A DNA stretch of 20,710 bases from a virus, in IMG/VR virus record IMGVR_UViG_3300001097_000014, positions 1-20,710 of that record. One strand, given 5' to 3'. Below the pieces are notes generated by a model. It made no database searches. It was given only the letters and a program-made list of their open reading frames with translations, and had not been told where the DNA came from. How positions within the stretch are numbered: position 1 is the stretch's first letter; each line of letters opens with the position of its first letter. Below, in pieces: positions 11,905 through 19,297 of this stretch. A program made the position numbers and the translations under genes.

Positions 11905-12265
11905 GCCGGTAGTAGCGGCCATCAACATGCAGGGCGTAGTCGTAACTGAACAGCTTGGCCTTCCCGGTTGTGGCACGGGTAAGGCCAGCGTTCCAGCACA
12001 GCGCAAGGTTGAATGCATTCACCTTTACGCCCTTGGCCTTCAGGCTGCGCTCGAGCCATTCCAGATGACTCAAGGCAGCCACTAGATCGTGTCCGCCGGC
12101 ATCCCGCACCGTTTTGGGCATCATCTGGTATGGGCCAAGCTCGCCGGCCTTGCCTGCCTTGCCCCAGCTATTCTCCTGAATAGCGATGCACTGCAGGAAG
12201 GCCAATCGGTCGATGGCGAACGCTTGGCCGACAAGCAGCAGGAAGGCGAACAGTATCTTTTTCAT
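11894..12265 (-). CDS. Exported lysozyme/lytic transglycosylase-like protein
   Basis: ATG12265 is chosen because it starts a clean signal peptide, MKKILFAFLLLVGQAFA, and lies 3 nt after the upstream stop; an ATG 18 codons upstream would bury it. The mature part (about 106 residues) has I-A-I-Q-E31-N-S-W, then G-E-L-G-P-Y-Q-M-M-P-K-T-V (41-53), matching the catalytic Glu and G-x-x-G-x-x-Q block of SLT-type transglycosylases, and L-A-L-C-W-N-A-G-L near the end. It would cleave peptidoglycan in the periplasm, as an endolysin exported by the host Sec system or a virion-associated muramidase. Two cysteines (26 and about 92) could form a disulphide. It is last in the long leftward unit, and no holin is obvious beside it. 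Confidence 0.75.
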   Translation of the reverse strand: MKKILFAFLLLVGQAFAIDRLAFLQCIAIQENSWGKAGKAGELGPYQMMPKTVRDAGGHDLVAALSHLEWLERSLKAKGVKVNAFNLALCWNAGLTRATTGKAKLFSYDYALHVDGRYYRLTR

Positions 12266-12267
12266 GG

Positions 12268-12732
12268 TTAATCGAAGCTGGGCTGAACCTGATAGCAGGT
12301 AAGACCGCGGGAACGCCACATATCAACAACCTTTTGTCGGTCGTCAAAGATAGCGACCGGGCCGGCGTATTCATGGGTGATAATTGAGTCCATCCATCCG
12401 CCCTTCAGTGTATCATCGGGCTGGCTGTCTCCGGCCGGGCGCATGCGCAGGTTCTCGCGCAGCCACTGACGGCTGACGTGAAGGCGCGACTCGAGCCACT
12501 GCTCCGTCTCTTCACGAACCTCGTCGCTGCGGCCGGACCAGATCGCAACAGCCCCCTCGGAGCGAAGCAAGGCATGGAAGGTGTGGATCACGGAGCGATT
12601 AGGCTCGTCATCCACGCAGGCCTTGAAGAAGTCGCGCCAGCGATGCGGGTTCGCCCGATTGTCTAGAATATGCTGACGGTGATGACAGAGCGCGAGCGTT
12701 CCGTCTAGGTCGAATATGTAAGTCGGTGTCAT
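12268..12732 (-). CDS. HAD-family polynucleotide 3'-phosphatase-like protein
   Basis: 154 residues. Motif I is Y-I-F-D-L-D-G-T-L-A (D8, D10), followed by a C-H-H-R-Q-H-I-L segment; motif II is W-S-G-R-S-D (65-70), then T-E-Q-W-L; K110 lies in a D-D-T-L-K-G-G-W context; and motif IV is A-I-F-D-D-R (D130, D131). This pattern matches the C-terminal phosphatase domain of T4-type Pnk, which removes 3' phosphates from nucleic-acid ends. There is no kinase domain and no P-loop, so only the phosphatase activity is expected. It overlaps the upstream VRR-NUC gene by 4 nt, suggesting joint processing of DNA or RNA ends. A general nucleotidase is the alternative. Confidence 0.82.
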   Translation of the reverse strand: MTPTYIFDLDGTLALCHHRQHILDNRANPHRWRDFFKACVDDEPNRSVIHTFHALLRSEGAVAIWSGRSDEVREETEQWLESRLHVSRQWLRENLRMRPAGDSQPDDTLKGGWMDSIITHEYAGPVAIFDDRQKVVDMWRSRGLTCYQVQPSFD

Positions 12733-13094
12733 GGCTGTTTCAGATAGGCCTCAATGCCGTTGCGAGCTTCATCTGTCGAGTAGAAAGCTGCGATGCAGTA
12801 GCCTTGCTGGGCAAGCTTATCAAGGGCAACCTTTTGCTCCGGAGAAAGCCTGCCATCAGCTGACTTCATCTCGATGAACATCCCATGATATACGCCACGC
12901 GGAATCGCCAGCATGTAGTCGGGCTGGCCCTTGCGCACACCCATGCGCTGCAGATTGCGCCCATTCTTGACGCCTCCCGCCGACTGGTTGGGGCAGTGAA
13001 ACAGCAGGCCCTCGTAGAACTTGTTGATCCGTGCGTAGAAGGACCACCACTCCATGAGGGCACAGCACGATTTGAACTCGGTATACCTTGGCAT
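12729..13094 (-). CDS. VRR-NUC domain nuclease
   Basis: 121 residues. The core motifs are K-G-Q-P-D59-Y-M-L (55-62) and G-M-F-I-E75-M-K77-S-A-D-G-R-L-S-P-E-Q87, followed by a helix ending in Y-C-I-A-A-F-Y-S-T-D-E-A and Y-L. This is the PD-(D/E)XK-type VRR-NUC fold, common in phages as a stand-alone nuclease and related to Holliday-junction or flap-cutting enzymes such as the nuclease domain of FAN1. The position of the first acidic residue is not certain from sequence alone. The TGA of the upstream gene overlaps its ATG by 1 nt, and it overlaps the Pnk-like phosphatase by 4 nt. Confidence 0.85.
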   Translation of the reverse strand: MPRYTEFKSCCALMEWWSFYARINKFYEGLLFHCPNQSAGGVKNGRNLQRMGVRKGQPDYMLAIPRGVYHGMFIEMKSADGRLSPEQKVALDKLAQQGYCIAAFYSTDEARNGIEAYLKQP

Positions 13095-14584
13095 CAGGAG
13101 GCCTCGTATTTCGACGGATTCGGGAACAGCTCATGCAGAAACCCCTTGGCGTCATCCAGCAGACCGTCACCGATGGAGAAGCAGTGCCGCCCGGATGTCT
13201 TGGCCTTCAGCTCCGCCGCGGTAGTCGCGTTGCCGATCTTCATGTCGGTGTAGCGCGGGCCCGGGGTGACGCCAAGGACGTTGCAGTAGACCGAGCGGAA
13301 CGTCAGCCCCATGGGAACCCGGGACGAAAGGTCGAGCCATTTCTCCAGCGAGCGGAACTTCGTGCGGTTATACATCAGCGGAACGTGAATCTCGTGGTTC
13401 GAAGTCGGCAGGCTCTTGCCGCGCAGCTGGGCGTCCGTCTGCATGAGCGCCACGCGGTAGCCGCCCGGCTTGCACCTGTTCCACTTCTGCTCCAGATCGC
13501 CGTCGTGGTAGTAGGGGTATTTGGTGATGTCTGTATCCTGAAGGAAGAACACGTCGTCTGTGGTCCACAGGAAGTCCTCTGACAGCGGCAGGCTCTTGCA
13601 GGCATGCATGACCTGTTCCGCGATGTTGTGTTCCTTGTTCTTGCCGGCGTCGTCGCGCCACAGGGTGATGCACTCCTTACTCAGGAAGCCCGGGTTGTTT
13701 CCAACCACGAACACTCGGCCGAGGCCATTCGCATGCTTCTCAATCGACCGCAGGCAGTATCGCAGCTCGGTGTTGGACCACTTGCTGCCACGGCCAAGGA
13801 CAATCAGGACGTCGGTGGTTACGCCAGAGATGACAGGCGCCCCTTCCTTCTTGGCCCATTTGACCAGCGGCCAAGACACTTCGTCGTAGGGGGCATTGGC
13901 AATCTCGCGCAGGTGCATCTTGCGGTGGCGCAGCCAAGCGCGGGCATAGCTGCGGTTGTAGACGTTGCCCGGCTGATAGAGACGGCCCTTCTTCCATGGC
14001 GAACGGTGGCTTTCATGATAGATGGCGGCATGCAGCTCCTGTCCGCCTGTCTCCTTGATAAGCTCACGCAGAATCCAGTCCCATGTCTCCCGGCCAAGAA
14101 TGAAGGGGGGAAGCTCATCGCGGTGGTCATTCCACCACTTGCGGGTGAAGGCGAACGCATCGCTGCCAATATACCAGCGCCCCTTCTTGATCTCGGCCTT
14201 GGTGGATATGGGTCCAGACACACTGGAAAAGTCCCAGCGATAGGCATAGCAAGAGCCATGCTTCCCGCAGACGTCGGCAACCTCGTCGGAGAATCCACGA
14301 TACAGACAGATGTCGGCGTTGGTAATGACGCAGATGTCGGAGTCGTTCTCGATGACCGTGTCAAAGGCGGCATCAGCCATGTCATGGATGAACGGCAGCG
14401 GCGCCGGGTCACCGACGTCCTTGCCGGTGCGCTTGAAGTCGCGCTGACTCAGGTCCATGAGCAAATACGTGCCGCCGTATTGGGCGGACTCGGTCTCTCT
14501 GGTCTGCTGGGCCATGGAGACGCGGCGGTCGGTCTCGACGTCGCCCTTGCTGCCTGACCATACGTGATAGATTGATGGCTGCAT
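13094..14584 (-). CDS. Two-domain glycosyltransferase-like protein (module + Stealth-like domain)
   Basis: 496 residues from ATG14584, sharing 1 nt with the upstream HNH stop; an earlier ATG at 14641 would overlap that gene extensively. Residues 3-235 form a module with I-Y-H-V-W-S-G, V-I-T-N-A-D-I-C-L (86-94), W-Y-I-G-S-D-A-F-A, L-G-R-E-T-W-D-W and Y-H-E-S-H-R-S-P-W, closely similar to the C-terminal half of the product at 14883-16439. Residues about 255-400 contain T-E-L-R-Y-C-L-R-S-I-E-K, V-V-G-N-N-P-G-F-L-S and S-E-D-F-L-W-T-T-D-D343-D344-V-F-F-L, recalling Stealth-type sugar-phosphate transferases. A glycan-transfer role is likely; donor and acceptor are unknown. Confidence 0.6.
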   Translation of the reverse strand: MQPSIYHVWSGSKGDVETDRRVSMAQQTRETESAQYGGTYLLMDLSQRDFKRTGKDVGDPAPLPFIHDMADAAFDTVIENDSDICVITNADICLYRGFSDEVADVCGKHGSCYAYRWDFSSVSGPISTKAEIKKGRWYIGSDAFAFTRKWWNDHRDELPPFILGRETWDWILRELIKETGGQELHAAIYHESHRSPWKKGRLYQPGNVYNRSYARAWLRHRKMHLREIANAPYDEVSWPLVKWAKKEGAPVISGVTTDVLIVLGRGSKWSNTELRYCLRSIEKHANGLGRVFVVGNNPGFLSKECITLWRDDAGKNKEHNIAEQVMHACKSLPLSEDFLWTTDDVFFLQDTDITKYPYYHDGDLEQKWNRCKPGGYRVALMQTDAQLRGKSLPTSNHEIHVPLMYNRTKFRSLEKWLDLSSRVPMGLTFRSVYCNVLGVTPGPRYTDMKIGNATTAAELKAKTSGRHCFSIGDGLLDDAKGFLHELFPNPSKYEAS

Positions 14585-14886
14585 CAGATGTTCTCCAAAA
14601 GGCCCAGCTGACGGGCTACGTTTTTGTGGTTCTCGATCCACTCATGACTAGCGCGGCACACGGCCAGCCACGTATCAGAATTGAGGTAATTCTTGCCGCG
14701 CTTGGCCTTGTGGTGGACCTCGGTTGACGGCGGGGGCGGAAGCCCGTGCATCTTCAGGTGGCAACGGATTACTGGCCACGCCTGACAGTTGACGTGCTTT
14801 TCGAGGAACTCCTTGCGAAGCTTCGAGTATTCCCGCATGTCTCGCATGCGTTTCTTGCTGACGCGGCGGATGGGCGTTCGCTTCAT
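14584..14886 (-). CDS. Small HNH endonuclease
   Basis: 100 residues, start MKRTPIRRVSKKRMRDMREY with a basic N terminus. The HNH signature is S-T-E-V-H58-H59-K-A-K-R-G-K, then L-A-V-C77-R-A-S-H81-E-W-I-E-N86-H87. This is the compact phage type that reads HH ... CxxxH ... N-H. C34 and C42 may be structural metal ligands, but the usual paired CxxC knuckles are not clear. It lies between the two genes that share a duplicated glycosyltransferase-like module, overlapping one by 4 nt and the other by 1 nt. It could be a free-standing homing-type endonuclease, or a packaging-related HNH protein away from its usual place next to terminase. Confidence 0.8.
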   Translation of the reverse strand: MKRTPIRRVSKKRMRDMREYSKLRKEFLEKHVNCQAWPVIRCHLKMHGLPPPPSTEVHHKAKRGKNYLNSDTWLAVCRASHEWIENHKNVARQLGLLENI

Positions 14887-16439
14887 AGGGGCCGTTTGAT
14901 GTCGATGAACGGCTCGTTGGCAATCTCTTGCAACGGCAGTCCTCGTTCCTGAAGGAACGCCCGGCAGTAGCTGCGGTTGTATAGGTTACCCTTCAGGTTG
15001 CGCGTAACCTCCCAAGGCGAAGCGTGCTTCTCGTGGTATATGCCCCGCTCGATCTGTGACCCTCCGGTCTCTTCGATCAGAACGCGAAACGCCCAGTCCC
15101 AACACTCACGCCCAAGCACCATCGGTGGAAGCTTGTGCTTGTGCTGGTCCCACCAGCGCTTGCTGCACGCGAACAGATCGCAGCCAATATACCAGCTGCT
15201 GCCGATATGGATGTCCTTGCGCTCGATGTGCGTGTTCACTCGCGGGAAATCCCACCGATGGCAATAGGTTGACCCGACGGATTTGCACTTCTGCACAAGC
15301 TCCTTGGCAAGGCCGGGCACAAGACAGATGTCAGCATTGGTGATAAGCAAAATGTCATCTGGCTCAGCCTTGGCCGCTGCGTGATCCAGCATGTCGTTGA
15401 TATATGGCAACGCCACCGGGTCCCCGATGTCTCGGGCGGATCGCTTGAAATCCGCCGAGCTGACTTGATATTCGTGCCAGTTGCCGTAGTCGTAGGCCTC
15501 GCTCCTCCACGTCTCTTGCGCAACCCCCTGCCGGCGGATGGCCTCATGGCTGAGCGCAACGCCGGACCAGACATGGTGAATGCGGGAGCTGTTGGTCTGA
15601 ACGCGGGGGCGGGCCGAGATGCAGCGGTCAACCGCCTGCAGGAACTCCCCCTTGCGGGACGGGAACTCATTGTAGCGGATGTAGGCCACGTGCTGGGTGC
15701 GGCGAGGTGAGCTGTGCCACGTCGTCGGCTTGTAAGCTATGAGTGCCACGACGGGCACGGAACTGGCGCAGGCGAGCTGGCCAAACCCGGTGTCGATTGT
15801 CACCAAGCAGGCGGCGCGGTCCATCAGGCCGAGGAAGTCGTGGAAATGGGGCGAGCGATAGTCGGCAAGGTCCACAATATGCGCAACCTTGGCTGCGCCA
15901 GAGAAGGTCTCTCGCAGCGCCTGCATCATCGCCTCGCGGTGCTCGAACGGGGAAGACACGCCATCGGCTGCAACCAGAATGATTGGCAGGCCTTCCGGAA
16001 GGGCCTCGGCAAGCTTGGCCTCACGGGCCGCATTGCGTCGGTCAAACACCAGAGGCGCATTGGCCCAGTCGGCCAATCGCCCCACCTGATGCCATGACTC
16101 GAGGATGAAGGACGAAGTGTTGCGACCCACCGTGATGCCGTTGCCGTAAATCTGAGCGACCTTGATCTCGGTATAGCCAAGGCGCTTGCAGTGCTGGCGG
16201 GCCGACCCAACATCCTTCCAGTCGCCCTCCCATATTTCCGGCTCAACATAGCTCACGCCCTCCAAGAAGGAGGAGAACTGGCGATGCACCATGAGCGCTG
16301 CTTTCTTGCCGGTCTCCTTCCAGTAGAGATAGCAGAGCGGCAGGCTTGCGATGGCGTCTCCGGTTCGGCCGAGGTTGATGTATACCCGGCTCACTCTCGC
16401 CCGGTCCTTGGGGCGAATGGGGGAGTATGGCCCGCTCAT
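14883..16439 (-). CDS. Fusion of GT9-like (GT-B) domain with shared glycosyltransferase-like module
   Basis: 518 residues, ATG overlapping the upstream stop by 4 nt. Residues about 17-270 resemble heptosyltransferase-type GT9 enzymes: V-Y-I-N-L-G-R-T-G-D-A-I-A-S-L-P-L (19-35), a central P-I-I-L-V-A-A-D-G-V-S-S, and V-T-I-D-T-G-F-G-Q-L-A-C-A-S-S-V-P-V-V-A-L-I-A (213-235), the donor-binding region. Residues about 286-518 carry the module also found at the N terminus of the product at 13094-14584: H-H-V-W-S-G, L-I-T-N-A-D-I-C-L (365-373), W-Y-I-G-C-D-L-F-A, L-G-R-E-C-W-D-W and L-Q-E-I-A-N-E-P. A glycan-building role is likely; neither substrate can be named. Nothing suggests a membrane anchor. 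Confidence 0.65.
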   Translation of the reverse strand: MSGPYSPIRPKDRARVSRVYINLGRTGDAIASLPLCYLYWKETGKKAALMVHRQFSSFLEGVSYVEPEIWEGDWKDVGSARQHCKRLGYTEIKVAQIYGNGITVGRNTSSFILESWHQVGRLADWANAPLVFDRRNAAREAKLAEALPEGLPIILVAADGVSSPFEHREAMMQALRETFSGAAKVAHIVDLADYRSPHFHDFLGLMDRAACLVTIDTGFGQLACASSVPVVALIAYKPTTWHSSPRRTQHVAYIRYNEFPSRKGEFLQAVDRCISARPRVQTNSSRIHHVWSGVALSHEAIRRQGVAQETWRSEAYDYGNWHEYQVSSADFKRSARDIGDPVALPYINDMLDHAAAKAEPDDILLITNADICLVPGLAKELVQKCKSVGSTYCHRWDFPRVNTHIERKDIHIGSSWYIGCDLFACSKRWWDQHKHKLPPMVLGRECWDWAFRVLIEETGGSQIERGIYHEKHASPWEVTRNLKGNLYNRSYCRAFLQERGLPLQEIANEPFIDIKRPL

Positions 16440-16753
16440 GCGCTGTCGGTGCCGTCGAGGTGCTCTTGAACCTTGCTCAAGACCACTGCGTCAACCGGGA
16501 TGAAGCCCTCGATGACTTGCGAGCTGCCCTGTTCACGTGATGCCTTCTCTTCCACGACCTTGGCGTGCATCACTGCCATGTATTCATCCACGATGGCCTT
16601 GATCTCCTCGCGGTCCTTGAGGCCCAGCTTCCAAAACATGGCGTTGGCCACGAATGTGCCGTGGTTGGCGTTGGCAATGGCTGACTTCAGCAGTCGCTGC
16701 GTTTGCTTGAGTTGCGCCCGGAGACCGAGCTTGGCGGGAGTAGGTTGGTTCAT
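16436..16753 (-). CDS. 105-aa hypothetical protein
   Basis: Starts MNQPTPAKLGLRAQLKQTQRLLKSAIANANHG, then A-M-F-W-K-L-G-L-K-D-R-E-E-I-K-A-I-V-D-E-Y-M-A-V-M-H-A-K-V-V-E-E-K, predicted as two long helices, followed by a less regular C-terminal part ending V-Q-E-H-L-D-G-T-D-S-A. The helices may form a coiled coil. It overlaps both neighbours by 4 nt, so it is coupled to the glycosyltransferase-like gene downstream and the zinc-finger candidate upstream. Function unknown. Confidence 0.6.
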   Translation of the reverse strand: MNQPTPAKLGLRAQLKQTQRLLKSAIANANHGTFVANAMFWKLGLKDREEIKAIVDEYMAVMHAKVVEEKASREQGSSQVIEGFIPVDAVVLSKVQEHLDGTDSA

Positions 16754-17055
16754 CGAAGTTGTTCGTCGTCGTGTGACTTGTTCGGATCGTGTTTCTTGAA
16801 TTGGTCAATGGCCCACGACGCAAAGCGGTCACGAGCCATGTGCCAGTGTGTGCATAGCTTATTAACTGGCAAGCCTTTTCTAAGCTTGGGACCGACCTCG
16901 CACTGCCAGAAACGACACTGGCACTCAGGCAGGCCGAGGTCCACAACGTAGGCTTCGTGGCCCTTGGTGCGACTTTGGATCATCCATCTGAGTGGAGAGT
17001 CGTATGGCTCGTGCTTTGGCACGTCCAGATAGGCTGTTTCGTCAGGGATTGGCAT
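16750..17055 (-). CDS. SWIM-like zinc-finger protein candidate
   Basis: 101 residues. The centre carries P-E-C-Q-C-R-F-W-Q-C (about 43-52) and, about 18 residues later, L-C-T-H-W-H-M-A-R-D-R-F. The C-x-C ... C-x-H arrangement is that of SWIM-type zinc fingers, which mediate DNA or protein contact. The N-terminal part includes S-P-L-R-W-M-I-Q-S-R-T and the C terminus is charged. Phage proteins of this shape often lie near recombination or replication genes, as here next to an exonuclease. It starts 14 nt inside the upstream gene's 3' end and overlaps the downstream gene by 4 nt. Confidence 0.55.
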   Translation of the reverse strand: MPIPDETAYLDVPKHEPYDSPLRWMIQSRTKGHEAYVVDLGLPECQCRFWQCEVGPKLRKGLPVNKLCTHWHMARDRFASWAIDQFKKHDPNKSHDDEQLR

Positions 17056-17317
17056 CGGAGTCGGTGGCGTAAAGGGTGTCCAAGACCTTTATCTGGTTCT
17101 TCTGCGCCCACCTGTAGCAGCGCTGGAAGTGGACGGGCTTGTGCTGTCTTAGCCAGAATCCAAACTGGCTGACAGCGGTGCGGCGGGCTCTCGTGCATGA
17201 CTCCATGTATTTGTCGAGCATGGGCACAAGCTCAGGAAACACGTCTGCCGCATGCTCGTTCAGCAATCGGCAGACATCCGTCTTGGTGACCTTGATCTTG
17301 GGGTTGCCTACGATCAT
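17042..17317 (-). CDS. 91-aa hypothetical protein, probably nucleic-acid associated
   Basis: ATG17317 (MIVGNPKIKVTKTDVC) lies 4 nt after the exonuclease stop and is preferred; a start further upstream would sit within that gene. The product is basic and helical: D-V-C-R-L-L-N-E-H-A-A-D-V-F-P-E-L-V, then R-A-R-R-T-A-V-S-Q-F-G-F-W-L-R-Q-H-K and R-C-Y-R-W-A-Q-K-N. No known domain. Charge and position between the exonuclease and the zinc-finger candidate suggest a small DNA-metabolism accessory, but this is inference. Confidence 0.55.
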   Translation of the reverse strand: MIVGNPKIKVTKTDVCRLLNEHAADVFPELVPMLDKYMESCTRARRTAVSQFGFWLRQHKPVHFQRCYRWAQKNQIKVLDTLYATDSDANP

Positions 17318-17321
17318 GGGC

Positions 17322-18131
17322 TCAATGGTCAAACGGGAACGACGGATTCCACTTGCCGGCTGGCCAGTAGTCCTTGGACGAACACCACAGCCAAACATGG
17401 GACAGGAATTCAATGTAGGCCTCTTGCTGCTCTTCCATTGAGTAGAGTTTGTCGTAGGGGCGGCTGGGATTCTTGGAGTCGATCACCACGGACATGATGC
17501 GTGGCAGCACGCCATGCATGCGCCTGTAGGCACCGGCATAGAACGACAGCTGGCGCGAGAAACTGTCATAAAACTCGGCCTTGCCGTCCCTGACCTTCTT
17601 CGTCTTGTAGTCGAGGATGACCAGACCGTGCTGCTTGTGCTGCACAATTCGGTCCACCTTTCCGGCCACGCCAATGGTCTCGTCCGCCAGCTTCACCTCG
17701 CTCCCGATAGTGGTCTCAATGTTGTCGGCATGCCACGGAAGGTAGGCCTCATAGAACGGCAGGATCGCCGGGTCGGAGGTGCCATCATTCTCGAGGGCGG
17801 CGTGGATGCGGGTGCCTAGATCGGCTGCGTTATCCCGCACGCCGTCAGCCAGCTTCAGGATACGCTCGGCGTATGGCTGGTCGTCCTCGCCCTCAAGGCG
17901 CGGGTTATTCACGAAGGCCTTGGCCACTTGGTTCTTGATCCATCGGCTCAAGACTGGATTGGCCCGGACTTCTTTCTCGATGCTGGTTGGGCTCGGGAAG
18001 AGCTTCTCCTTGCGGGCGCGCCGAAGGTCGGCGTCGTGCTGCTCCACGACAGAGCCGTCCGGCATGACCTTATACCAGTGGGCACTGGTCTCTTCCTTGA
18101 CGAAGTTTTGTTGTCCTTGTTTCAATAGCAT
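17322..18131 (-). CDS. PD-(D/E)XK exonuclease (RecB/Cas4-like fold)
   Basis: 269 residues. Motifs in order: L-G-T-R-I-H110-A-A-L-E, E145 in a V-K-L-A-D segment, V-A-G-K-V-D160-R-I-V, L-V-I-L-D174-Y-K176-T-K-K, and S-R-Q194-L-S-F-Y-A-G-A-Y. The H ... D ... D-Y-K ... Q-x-x-x-Y layout is that of RecB/Cas4-type nucleases found in phage recombination or replication modules. It would resect DNA ends or process recombination intermediates. Both catalytic acids and the Lys are present. There is no Fe-S cysteine cluster like that of Cas4. It lies downstream of the SSB-like genes with 2-3 nt gaps. Confidence 0.82.
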   Translation of the reverse strand: MLLKQGQQNFVKEETSAHWYKVMPDGSVVEQHDADLRRARKEKLFPSPTSIEKEVRANPVLSRWIKNQVAKAFVNNPRLEGEDDQPYAERILKLADGVRDNAADLGTRIHAALENDGTSDPAILPFYEAYLPWHADNIETTIGSEVKLADETIGVAGKVDRIVQHKQHGLVILDYKTKKVRDGKAEFYDSFSRQLSFYAGAYRRMHGVLPRIMSVVIDSKNPSRPYDKLYSMEEQQEAYIEFLSHVWLWCSSKDYWPAGKWNPSFPFDH

Positions 18132-18134
18132 AAA

Positions 18135-18563
18135 TCAGGGGGTCCACAGTCCGCGGACGTATTGGAACTCAACGGATCGCCCGTTGACTCCTATTCTTTT
18201 TCCAGCCTCGATCCAGCACTTGCGCCTGCCCTTGCTGAAGCCGCGCTGGTGCAGCATCTGCATGATCTTCAGGCAATCCTTCTTCTGGGCATCGGTGATG
18301 CGCCTGCCGCCAATCTTCTTGGGCTTATGGCCCTCTTCCCTGCGGCGAATCTGGGTGTAGTGACTCAGGCTATTCGCATTAACCTCAGTGACACGCGCAG
18401 CCTCGCCTAGCCCAACCTCCTTACTCAGCTTGTAGGCTTCCTCCAGAAGCCCCACGCTGTAGACACGTTGGGCCTGCGATTGGCGCGCAGAGCTGCACTC
18501 CGAGTGCCGGCTAAGGTCACTCAGAGTGCAGTGTCGCAGGGGCTTATTTAGTCCCGGTAGCAT
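18135..18563 (-). CDS. 142-aa protein with helix-turn-helix-like halves
   Basis: Starts MLPGLNKPLRHC, with GAGGT upstream at about 10 nt. A helical segment L-L-E-E-A-Y-K-L-S-K-E-V-G-L-G-E-A-A-R-V is followed by N-A-N-S-L-S-H-Y-T, a pattern like the helix-turn-helix of small regulators or transposase-type N domains; then a basic linker G-H-K-P-K-K-I-G-G-R-R, a second helical part A-Q-K-K-D-C-L-K-I-M-Q-M and G-V-N-G-R-S-V-E-F. DNA binding is plausible. It is flanked by SSB-like and exonuclease genes, so it may be a replication accessory or a regulator of the unit. Confidence 0.5.
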   Translation of the reverse strand: MLPGLNKPLRHCTLSDLSRHSECSSARQSQAQRVYSVGLLEEAYKLSKEVGLGEAARVTEVNANSLSHYTQIRRREEGHKPKKIGGRRITDAQKKDCLKIMQMLHQRGFSKGRRKCWIEAGKRIGVNGRSVEFQYVRGLWTP

Positions 18564-18565
18564 GC

Positions 18566-19291
18566 TCAGAACGGGACCTCTTCGTCCAGAATCTCCTGCT
18601 TGGCAGGAGCCGGAACGGACGGCTTGTTGACATTGGCCCCGGCCGCATGGGCCGCAACGTCGGCTTCGTGTGCAGCGCGGTGGGATGCCTCGTCACCCAT
18701 GTCCAGAGGCTCGCGGCCTTCCGCGCCAGTGGCCTGCATGACCTCTTCGCAGAATGTGACCTTCTTCTGAATCCACTGAGGCATGTTCACAGGGAATCGT
18801 AGGTTCGTCAGGTCAGCACCCTCCAGCGTGAAGTAGAGCGACGGGTTCTCCTGCTTGACGACAGGAATCTGGGCCATGAGCTTCGAGATGCTCTTGATAT
18901 TGGCATAGACCTTGTCGCCCTTCTCCTCGTGGATGACGCCCAGCATGCAGTTCACGCCGATCAGGACCTTCGGGTCGAAACCCTCCAGCTCCTGTGCCGT
19001 GAACTTGCGACCACGCCAGCTCTCCAGCATGCCGCGGAGAACGGCCTTCTGGTTGAGGGAGGCGGTCAACGTGATGCTGATGGCCCGCGGCTGGTCCTTC
19101 TTGTCTCCGAAGTCCGCCCTGACGTAGGGCAGCTCGAAGACAAGCACAAGCTTGCGCTTGGAACCGTGCTGTGGGTTGTTGGACTTCTGCGTGCCGGTGT
19201 CAACGACACCGTAGCAAACGGCCTGATGGGTCTCGGCCGGTATGGGGGCGAAATCGGCTCCGCCTTTGTCTGTCAGTTTGAACGTGCTCAT
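18566..19291 (-). CDS. Single-stranded DNA-binding-like phage protein
   Basis: 241 residues. It begins MSTFKLTDKGGADFAPIPAE, then a beta-rich domain with C-Y-G-V-V-D-T-G-T-Q, K-L-V-L-V-F-E-L-P, L-N-Q-K-A-V-L-R-G-M-L-E-S-W-R-G-R and I-G-V-N-C-M-L-G-V-I-H, a block order typical of phage ssDNA-binding/replication proteins. From about residue 195 it becomes Ala-rich and flexible and ends D-E-E-V-P-F, very like the acidic aromatic tip of bacterial SSB (D-D-x-I-P-F) that recruits partner enzymes. It would coat ssDNA during phage replication and recombination next to the exonuclease. The OB fold is inferred. Confidence 0.7.
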   Translation of the reverse strand: MSTFKLTDKGGADFAPIPAETHQAVCYGVVDTGTQKSNNPQHGSKRKLVLVFELPYVRADFGDKKDQPRAISITLTASLNQKAVLRGMLESWRGRKFTAQELEGFDPKVLIGVNCMLGVIHEEKGDKVYANIKSISKLMAQIPVVKQENPSLYFTLEGADLTNLRFPVNMPQWIQKKVTFCEEVMQATGAEGREPLDMGDEASHRAAHEADVAAHAAGANVNKPSVPAPAKQEILDEEVPF

Positions 19292-19297
19292 GGTTTG

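Noticed and set aside
13604-14557. A 317-codon rightward open frame opposite the glycosyltransferase-like gene
   Set aside because: It is antisense to a gene with clear conserved motifs and a paralogue; its own translation has no recognisable domain. High GC makes long antisense frames common.
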